From: a virus | DNA length: 26,929 nt | IMG/VR virus record: IMGVR_UViG_3300017758_000097 | Location: 1 to 26,929 of that record | Strand: one strand, 5' to 3' | Shown: positions 21,167 through 26,929 of the stretch, one piece after another | Layout of the letters: every line of letters starts with the position of its first letter | Position numbering within the stretch: the stretch's first letter is position 1 | Notes under the pieces: model-generated | Told to the model about the DNA's origin: nothing | What the model saw: the letters and a program-made list of their open reading frames with translations, nothing else | Database searches by the model: none | Position numbers and translations under genes: made by a program

Positions 21167-24100
21167 TGAGGCTTGAATATACTGGCACAAAACCACAAGG
21201 CTTTAATCCTACTGGTGATCTTGCTACACAAGTTGAGCCACTACATTCTATATATCCTGATAGTGAGGGTAGAGTTGATCCAACATTCTTTGAAGGAGTT
21301 AAGGCTAACTTTAAATATCAATGGCTACCTATTACTAATACTACTGCTGAATACTTTAATTTTATAGATACACCATATGATGAATCATTTGATTGGCTTG
21401 GTGAAATACAAAAGAATGAAGATTATTTTTATGCTGATGAACTATCAAGAGCCAAGAACATGGAGCATTATCAATATATAAAAAATGATTTGATGGCTAT
21501 GCAACAAAATCGTGAGGTGTTTCAAAGATCAGGTATAGGTGCAACATTGGTTGCAGGTGTAGTAGATCCATTAAATATAGCTTTCTTTCACCCAGTATTT
21601 AATACTGGGATAAGAGCAGCTTGGGCAGCTAAGTCTGCTTTTGGTGTGGCAAAGGAATCAGGTAAGATAGGATTTCTTTTTGGTATGGGAAGTGAAGCAC
21701 TACGAGCGCCTTTCGATCCATTCAATACTTATGCTGAATCAGTTACTAATGTAGCAGGTAATACTGTGTTTGCAGGTTTACTTGGTGGTGGTGCTAGAGG
21801 TATTACAAGTAAGTTTGGTAATATAGTTGCTAATCATAAAGCTAAAAAGAATCCTGATGCTAATGTTGGCAACAATAATTACAACTTAAAACAAACATTT
21901 ATTGATGGCTTAAGTAAGGGAGAAGAATTTCCTGATTATGTTTTTCATAGGACAAATAGAAATCCCAACATAAACAAGGAAGGTTTAGTTGGAGGTGGTG
22001 TTCAAGGTTTTAGACCAATATCAGATAAAGGATATGGTGATGTAGTTTATGTATTTAAAAGAGAAGATTTTCCATTTGATAAAGGGTTTGATGGTGGTGA
22101 TGTTGGTCTTCTTACAGAAGGATACTCCCCTGCAAAACCAGTTACAGCATTTCATATAGATGAAATTTCAGATCCTAAAGGTATATATAAACGAGGTGGA
22201 TCAAGAACAGATGAATTAGGGGATCAATCTGACGAAGAGGGTTACAGAAAGTTTCTTGGACAAAGTGAAGAGCAATTTTATGGTGCAGAGGCATTAGAGG
22301 CACAAAGGAAAATATTTGAAGAAACAGTACAACAACTAGATTCTGACTTTAAAATTAATCAAAAGTTTAATGTGCCACTAGATAAAGATCCAGTAATGAA
22401 AGGGTCAACATTAAAAGAATTAACTATAGATAAACTTAGTTTTATGAATAAATTAATTCCATCAAGACGTTTACACTTTGGAAAGTATGATGGACAAGAA
22501 GCACCTGATATAGTTAAAGACTTTAATATGCAGGTTGCTTTTAATGGTGCAGTATCTATGCAAGGTAGACCAGTACAATCTATAGATGTTATGCAACAAG
22601 TATATAATGCTAAAGGATTTGAAGTTGAGCAGTATATTGATAATCTTTATATGCAACAATTTTATAAAAGACAAGGCACTGGGAAGATTGCAGGTGTAGA
22701 TTACATTTCACCTTATCAATTTGCTCAAGATAAATTAGGTAAACAATTAGAAACTAAATATTTTAATGATGCAACACAAGATAATTTAAAAGCTATGCCA
22801 TCTAAAGAAGAGTTTAGGGCAGAGATTGTTGAGTTGCAGATACTTAATGGTAATCCTGCTTGGAATAAATCATACTTTGCAAATCTACCTGAGTATAAAC
22901 GTCAAGGTATGGAACGTATATCACAGTTTTATAGATACTTTGATGAGTTGGCACAAGATGTAGGTGTCTTTCATACACCTGATAGTGTGGCATCTGCACA
23001 AGTAAAGTTAAGTGGTCGTATTGATGACCTAGATACTAAGATTAAATCTGAAAGAGATCCTGCAGCTAAAGAAATATTTAAACTTAGTATGAAACGTTTA
23101 CTAGAACAACGATCATTTTATGAAGGATATCAACAAACTCGTAATAATTATAAGTGGGCTATATATTATGACAAGATGATGTTGATGAATGATCCTGAAC
23201 AACAGAAAAAGTTAGCCAATGTATTTGCTGATCATTATTTAGGACAAGGTTTTATTACTAGATGGACTGGCACAAAGAATGAACGACTACCAATTACAAG
23301 TTTAGAGCAAGCACAAAAGGCTGCAGACGAAGATGTATCACATATACTTTCTATGGGTGATGACCCAATGGGATACAGCACACCATTAGGTGTTGGTAAA
23401 GGTAAGCATATAATGATGAGGACTACCAACATACCTGAGTGGAAGGTTAAAGATTTTATAGTAAAAGATCTAGGTGTATTGTCACAGTATGCAAAAAACA
23501 TGGGTTTTAGAATTGAATATGCTAGAAAATTTGGTGATGATACTATTGATTATGTGACAGATATGTTAGAGGCTGAAATGCAATCAGCTAGAAAATCTAA
23601 TGGTGAATTGAAATATACACAAAGAGCCATAGCTAATATTAAATCAGATTTTTTAGCAGACTATGAAAGAGTTGCAGGACAAATGATTAGAGAGCCAAAC
23701 AGATGGGATACAAAGTTTGCTCGTATATCTAAAAAATTCTCAGGTGTTACCTATTTAACTGGAGCAGGTCTTACAGCTGTGACTGAAACAGTTGCAATGC
23801 CAATACTTGAACATGGTTTTGGGAATGTTATTAAAGGTGTGTTTAGAAGTTTAGATGGTAACTTTGATAACATGAAAGCTAATGCTAAACAAATAAATCA
23901 TGTTGGCGAAGGCTTAGAAATGAATCGAAATGTTGCTGTTGATAGATATTTAGGTGAAATGACAAGACCATTGCAAATGGGTAAGATAGAAAAAGGTGCT
24001 GATGCAATGGAGAACCTTTTCTATAAAGCTAATTTTCTTTCGCCAGTTACAACTATAGGTAAAATGGTAGATTCTTCTGTTAGAATTCCAAAGTTTTATG

Positions 24101-25011
24101 ACCAAATAAAAAACTACGATAGCCTTGATAGGTTTGATATTGATGAACTTGATAGATATGGAATAACAAAAGATTTAGCTAAACGATTATATGAGAATGG
24201 TGCATGGCAGTTTACTGACTCTGATATGCCATTGTTAAATATACAAGGGTGGGCAACTAAAACTAAAGCAGATAGAGAATTAAAGTCTCAAATGGAAACA
24301 TATTTAAATAATGGTGCTAGAAATACTATTATGCATGCAACAGCATTTGATAGACCAACAATGGCAGATGGATTTGTATTTAAAAAATGGAAACCATATA
24401 TGGCAAAGATGGGTATACAGCCTGATCCACGAGCATCTGTAGGTAAATTAGCTGATGGTACATATCGATATCCTATTGCTAGGATTGAATCAGGTGTAAT
24501 GACATTTCCATTTCAATTTTATAATTTTTCATTTGCAGCTAATCAAAGAATATTAAGACCTATGTTTGATCCTAATAAAAAACATAGATTGGCAGGTGCT
24601 ATAGCTTTGATGGGTATGTCTTATCTAGTATTGTCTACAAGGAAGCCTGATTGGTGGTTTAAAGATAAAGATTATTCAGAGTTATTTATGCAAGTAGCTG
24701 ATAGATCAGGAATACTTGGCTTATATTCTGAAATAGCTTATAGAGGAATAGAAGCATCTGCAGCATTTGGTATGCATAACCCTGATAACACATGGTTAAA
24801 AGGTAGATACAATGCTACTGGTTGGGATTCTGCATTTGGAATGGTAGGTGCTACACCAAATATGTACAGAGAATGGGTTGTTGGTGCTAACGATCTTCTT
24901 AACGATAGAACAGAAGAAGGATTAAAAACCTTATCATATAATGCACCAATATTAGGTTTGTTAGGATTAGATGATGACTTGCGATCTATAGCAGGTGGTA
25001 GAAATAGATAG
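21166..25011 (+). CDS. Internal virion protein D (gp16-like), with possible ART-like insertion
   Basis: A 1281-aa protein, near T7 gp16 length (1318). It has an N-terminal tail-like segment, a glycine/alanine helical region (about 125-215: GIGATLVAGVVDPLNIAFF, VAGNTVFAGLLGGGARG) and long helical stretches to the C-terminus, as core proteins of the ejection pore do. No lysozyme or transglycosylase motif is visible at its start. Residues about 255-345 differ: DYVFHRTN with His261 and Thr263, then GDVVYVFKRED (Tyr295) look like the His-x-Thr and Tyr strands of ADP-ribosyltransferase-type folds. The core role is fairly sure by order and size; the insertion is an inference. Confidence 0.75.
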   Translation: MRLEYTGTKPQGFNPTGDLATQVEPLHSIYPDSEGRVDPTFFEGVKANFKYQWLPITNTTAEYFNFIDTPYDESFDWLGEIQKNEDYFYADELSRAKNMEHYQYIKNDLMAMQQNREVFQRSGIGATLVAGVVDPLNIAFFHPVFNTGIRAAWAAKSAFGVAKESGKIGFLFGMGSEALRAPFDPFNTYAESVTNVAGNTVFAGLLGGGARGITSKFGNIVANHKAKKNPDANVGNNNYNLKQTFIDGLSKGEEFPDYVFHRTNRNPNINKEGLVGGGVQGFRPISDKGYGDVVYVFKREDFPFDKGFDGGDVGLLTEGYSPAKPVTAFHIDEISDPKGIYKRGGSRTDELGDQSDEEGYRKFLGQSEEQFYGAEALEAQRKIFEETVQQLDSDFKINQKFNVPLDKDPVMKGSTLKELTIDKLSFMNKLIPSRRLHFGKYDGQEAPDIVKDFNMQVAFNGAVSMQGRPVQSIDVMQQVYNAKGFEVEQYIDNLYMQQFYKRQGTGKIAGVDYISPYQFAQDKLGKQLETKYFNDATQDNLKAMPSKEEFRAEIVELQILNGNPAWNKSYFANLPEYKRQGMERISQFYRYFDELAQDVGVFHTPDSVASAQVKLSGRIDDLDTKIKSERDPAAKEIFKLSMKRLLEQRSFYEGYQQTRNNYKWAIYYDKMMLMNDPEQQKKLANVFADHYLGQGFITRWTGTKNERLPITSLEQAQKAADEDVSHILSMGDDPMGYSTPLGVGKGKHIMMRTTNIPEWKVKDFIVKDLGVLSQYAKNMGFRIEYARKFGDDTIDYVTDMLEAEMQSARKSNGELKYTQRAIANIKSDFLADYERVAGQMIREPNRWDTKFARISKKFSGVTYLTGAGLTAVTETVAMPILEHGFGNVIKGVFRSLDGNFDNMKANAKQINHVGEGLEMNRNVAVDRYLGEMTRPLQMGKIEKGADAMENLFYKANFLSPVTTIGKMVDSSVRIPKFYDQIKNYDSLDRFDIDELDRYGITKDLAKRLYENGAWQFTDSDMPLLNIQGWATKTKADRELKSQMETYLNNGARNTIMHATAFDRPTMADGFVFKKWKPYMAKMGIQPDPRASVGKLADGTYRYPIARIESGVMTFPFQFYNFSFAANQRILRPMFDPNKKHRLAGAIALMGMSYLVLSTRKPDWWFKDKDYSELFMQVADRSGILGLYSEIAYRGIEASAAFGMHNPDNTWLKGRYNATGWDSAFGMVGATPNMYREWVVGANDLLNDRTEEGLKTLSYNAPILGLLGLDDDLRSIAGGRNR

Positions 25012-25043
25012 ACATTTGTAACAAAAAAAGGTAAACGTAAATT

Positions 25044-26315
25044 ATGACAATAGCTTTAAGTGCAAATACACCACGAATAAGTTACACAGTTGCACAAGGT
25101 GTAACAAGAACTACACCTTTTGATACAGACTTTGTTTTCTTTACTGGATCAACAGATATAAATGTATTCGTTGATGGAGTGGCAAGAACATTTGATGCCT
25201 CAACTTCTAATACTACATTGTTTACTGTCAGTGGTGGGAGTGGATCTACTGGGTCTGTGACAACAACAGTTACTGGTGCAACTGGTGGTAGTACAGTATT
25301 GATTACTAGATCTGTACCTTTGTCTCGTACTACAGACTTTCCAAGTTCAGGTGCATTTGAGATATCTAAGTTAAATACAGAGTTAGATACTGTTCTTACT
25401 TTGATAGCTGATGCAGATGATGAGAACTCTAGGGCATTAAGACTTAAAGATTCTGATGTGGCTGTTGATCTTACCTTGCCATTAAAGGCAGATAGAGTTG
25501 GCACAGTTTTAGGATTTAATGCGACAACTGGTGCAGCAGAAGCAGGACCAACAATAGCAAACGTTAGTGCATTATCTGCTATTACTGGAAACATTAATAC
25601 ATTAGGTGGTATATCTGCTGATATAACTACATTAGCACATATAGAAGATGGCACGACTGCTAGTAATGCAATACAGACTGTTGCTACAAATGCTAATGCA
25701 GTTGTTACAGTTTCACAAAACACAACTAACATGACTAATATTACTAACAATTTATCAGCCGTACAAAATGCTAGTGCCAATGCTACACTTGCAGAGAATT
25801 ATGCAGTCAAGGTTGATGGTGCAGTTGAATCCTCAAAGTATTCATCTAAAGCTTGGGCGATTGGTGGTACTGGTGTAACTGATACAGCAGGGTCAGGTTC
25901 AGCAAAGTCTTGGGCAGTCGAAGCTGATGCAGTAGATGGATCAGAACATTCAGCAAAATCATACGCTATAAGTGGTAGTGCAATATCAGCAGGTTCAGCA
26001 AAACAATGGGCATTAGGTGGTGGATCAGGGTTTACAACATCAACTGCTGTATCAGGTGGGTTGTATTCAGCTAAGTATTACGCTGAACTTGCAGCATCTT
26101 CTTTCGATTCATTTGATGATAAATATTTAGGTAGCAAATCTAGTGATCCATCAACAGATAATGACGGAAATGCTTTAGCAACTGGTGCAATATTTTATCA
26201 TACTGGTTCATCAGCATTAAAGGTGTGGACTGGTTCTGCATGGAACACAGTTGCAGTAGATACATCTTCATTTGCAACCAATGGCTTTAGTGTAGCTATG
26301 GCAATAGCTTTATAG
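25044..26315 (+). CDS. Tail fibre protein, T7 gp17-like N-terminus
   Basis: A 423-aa protein. Residues about 12-125 match the T7 fibre attachment domain: ISYTVAQGVTRTTPFDTDF, then VFVDGVARTF, and VLITRSVPLSRTTDFPSSG. Residues 170-260 are a threonine/asparagine-rich coiled or beta-helical shaft. Five repeats of the pattern Ser-Ala/Ser-Lys-x-Trp/Tyr-Ala follow at 266, 285, 302, 317 and 341. The C-terminus (about 361-405) has YLGSKSSDPSTDNDGNAL and LKVWTGSAWNTV, a common phage-fibre end module. It mediates host recognition. The start at ATG 25044 has an AAAGGT stretch about 13 nt upstream. It is shorter than T7 gp17 (553 aa), so receptor-binding parts may be on the next proteins. Confidence 0.85.
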   Translation: MTIALSANTPRISYTVAQGVTRTTPFDTDFVFFTGSTDINVFVDGVARTFDASTSNTTLFTVSGGSGSTGSVTTTVTGATGGSTVLITRSVPLSRTTDFPSSGAFEISKLNTELDTVLTLIADADDENSRALRLKDSDVAVDLTLPLKADRVGTVLGFNATTGAAEAGPTIANVSALSAITGNINTLGGISADITTLAHIEDGTTASNAIQTVATNANAVVTVSQNTTNMTNITNNLSAVQNASANATLAENYAVKVDGAVESSKYSSKAWAIGGTGVTDTAGSGSAKSWAVEADAVDGSEHSAKSYAISGSAISAGSAKQWALGGGSGFTTSTAVSGGLYSAKYYAELAASSFDSFDDKYLGSKSSDPSTDNDGNALATGAIFYHTGSSALKVWTGSAWNTVAVDTSSFATNGFSVAMAIAL

Positions 26316-26324
26316 GAGTAGAAT

Positions 26325-26654
26325 ATGGCACAAAACTTTAAACAAATAAAAATGAGGAACATTGGTACTAGTGCCACAGACATTCCTGATGGAGCAGATT
26401 TTCCAAGTGGATTTCATACTCTGATTGGATTGAACATGGCTAACACGACAACCAATGCCATAACAATATCAGCATATGTTCAAGCTAGTTCAGTGAATTA
26501 TTATATAATTAAAGACATGACAATCCCTAGTGGATCAGCTTTTACACATGATTCAAAGATTGTTTTATTGAGTGGTGACAGATTGTTCTTTGTAAGTGAT
26601 ACAGCAACATCATTAGACGTTATTGCAAGTTATGTAGAAAACATTAGTACATAG
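26325..26654 (+). CDS. Fibre-side hypothetical protein, 109 aa
   Basis: Begins at ATG 26325 with AGGAG 6 nt upstream, 9 nt after the fibre stop. It is a small all-beta protein: FHTLIGLNMANTTTNAITIS (about 30-49), NYYIIKDMTIPSGSAFT, then KIVLLSGDRLFFVSDT and DVIASYVENI. Proteins of this pattern follow the tail fibre in many marine phages; they are thought to belong to the tail or fibre tip but their role has not been shown. Confidence 0.65.
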   Translation: MAQNFKQIKMRNIGTSATDIPDGADFPSGFHTLIGLNMANTTTNAITISAYVQASSVNYYIIKDMTIPSGSAFTHDSKIVLLSGDRLFFVSDTATSLDVIASYVENIST

Positions 26655-26662
26655 GATTTGAT

Positions 26663-26929
26663 ATGCCTTTTATTGGAAACACACCTGACGTAAACTTCAC
26701 TAGCTTTGCCAAGCAAGATTTAACTGGTGTTACTGGTAGTCCAGCTAAAAGAGGATATACCTTAACTCATGCAGTAGCCAATGCAAATGAGATTGAAGTC
26801 TTTGTAAACAACGTAAGACAAGAGCCAACAGATGCTTATACAGTAAATGGTACTGGTTTAACTATGACTGGTGATGTTGAAACTACAGATGATTTTTACA
26901 TTATTTATTTAGGCAAAGCCATACAAACA
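26663..26929 (+). CDS. Fibre-side structural protein, 3' end cut by window edge
   Basis: Translation from ATG 26663 stays open to the last base (89 codons seen). AGGA lies 7 nt upstream. The opening MPFIGNTPDVNFTSFAKQDL, then GYTLTHAVANANEIEVFVNN and VRQEPTDAY are typical of a marine phage tail-associated protein (MPxIGN...). The N-terminal module resembles fibre attachment domains (NNVRQEP is like the T7-type VFVNGV strands). The function beyond that is unknown, as the end is missing. Confidence 0.7.
   Translation, partial: MPFIGNTPDVNFTSFAKQDLTGVTGSPAKRGYTLTHAVANANEIEVFVNNVRQEPTDAYTVNGTGLTMTGDVETTDDFYIIYLGKAIQT

Noticed and set aside
25082-25780. A 232-codon minus-strand frame opposite the tail fibre gene
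   Set aside because: Low-complexity Val/Ala/Ser product arising from the repetitive Thr/Asn codons of the fibre; the plus-strand fibre has a T7-type domain.
1-26929. CRISPR arrays, insertion sequences and tRNA genes
   Set aside because: I looked for regularly spaced repeats, transposase-like genes with terminal repeats and cloverleaf patterns and saw none.

Overview
This window is a 26.9 kb stretch of an AT-rich double-stranded DNA phage genome. It carries a T7-like (podovirus) virion module: terminase, portal, scaffold, capsid, tail tubes A and B, three internal core proteins and a tail fibre, in T7 order. Several small proteins (the basic cluster before terL, the small proteins flanking the portal, and the C-terminal fibre-side proteins) resemble families I know from marine podovirus genomes and metagenomic contigs. 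A marine, probably alphaproteobacterial, host is therefore the best guess, but nothing in the sequence proves the host. No RNA polymerase, DNA polymerase, helicase or integrase gene lies inside the window.

Left arm (1-6158, all minus strand). This is a tightly packed early operon in which most genes overlap by 1-17 nt (ATGA and TAATG junctions) and carry good GGAG-type ribosome binding sites. Reading leftwards from 5331 it holds: two tiny membrane proteins, a DUF932-type protein, an unknown 90-aa protein, an XRE-type regulator behind a 13-bp hairpin, a coiled-coil peptide, a Holliday-junction-resolvase-like nuclease, a small zinc-binding protein, a 73-aa protein, a DnaT-like protein overlapping a putative helicase loader, four tiny unknown proteins, a YqaJ-like exonuclease and an ERF-type annealing protein cut by the window edge. 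The last two, with the resolvase, form a complete recombination kit. A separate 193-aa gene (5577-6158) ends at its own intrinsic terminator.

Centre (5340-6815). The divergent control region is the most unusual part. It contains three blocks that fold into several helices. The best is 6181-6507, closed by a perfect 10-bp helix and containing at least seven internal helices; its wobble pairs and a CUUG tetraloop point to a plus-strand RNA. A second block (about 6577-6707) has a perfect 12-bp outer helix and two mutually exclusive inner hairpins. A third (5365-5515) contains a hairpin with a tandem G-A internal loop and a possible pseudoknot. A sigma70-like promoter (TTGACA, 17 nt, CATAAA) at 6765-6793 leads into the late genes.

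Right arm (6815-26929, all plus strand). Order: small terminase; a run of small, mostly lysine/arginine-rich proteins; large terminase; a 75-aa proline- and charge-rich protein; portal; an 83-aa protein; scaffold; gp13-like GNAT-fold protein; major capsid; decoration-like protein; a GNRA-loop terminator placed as T7 T-phi is; tail tubes A and B; core protein B; core protein C with a C-terminal T4-lysozyme-like domain; core protein D with an inserted ADP-ribosyltransferase-like segment; tail fibre; and two small fibre-side proteins, the last cut by the window edge.
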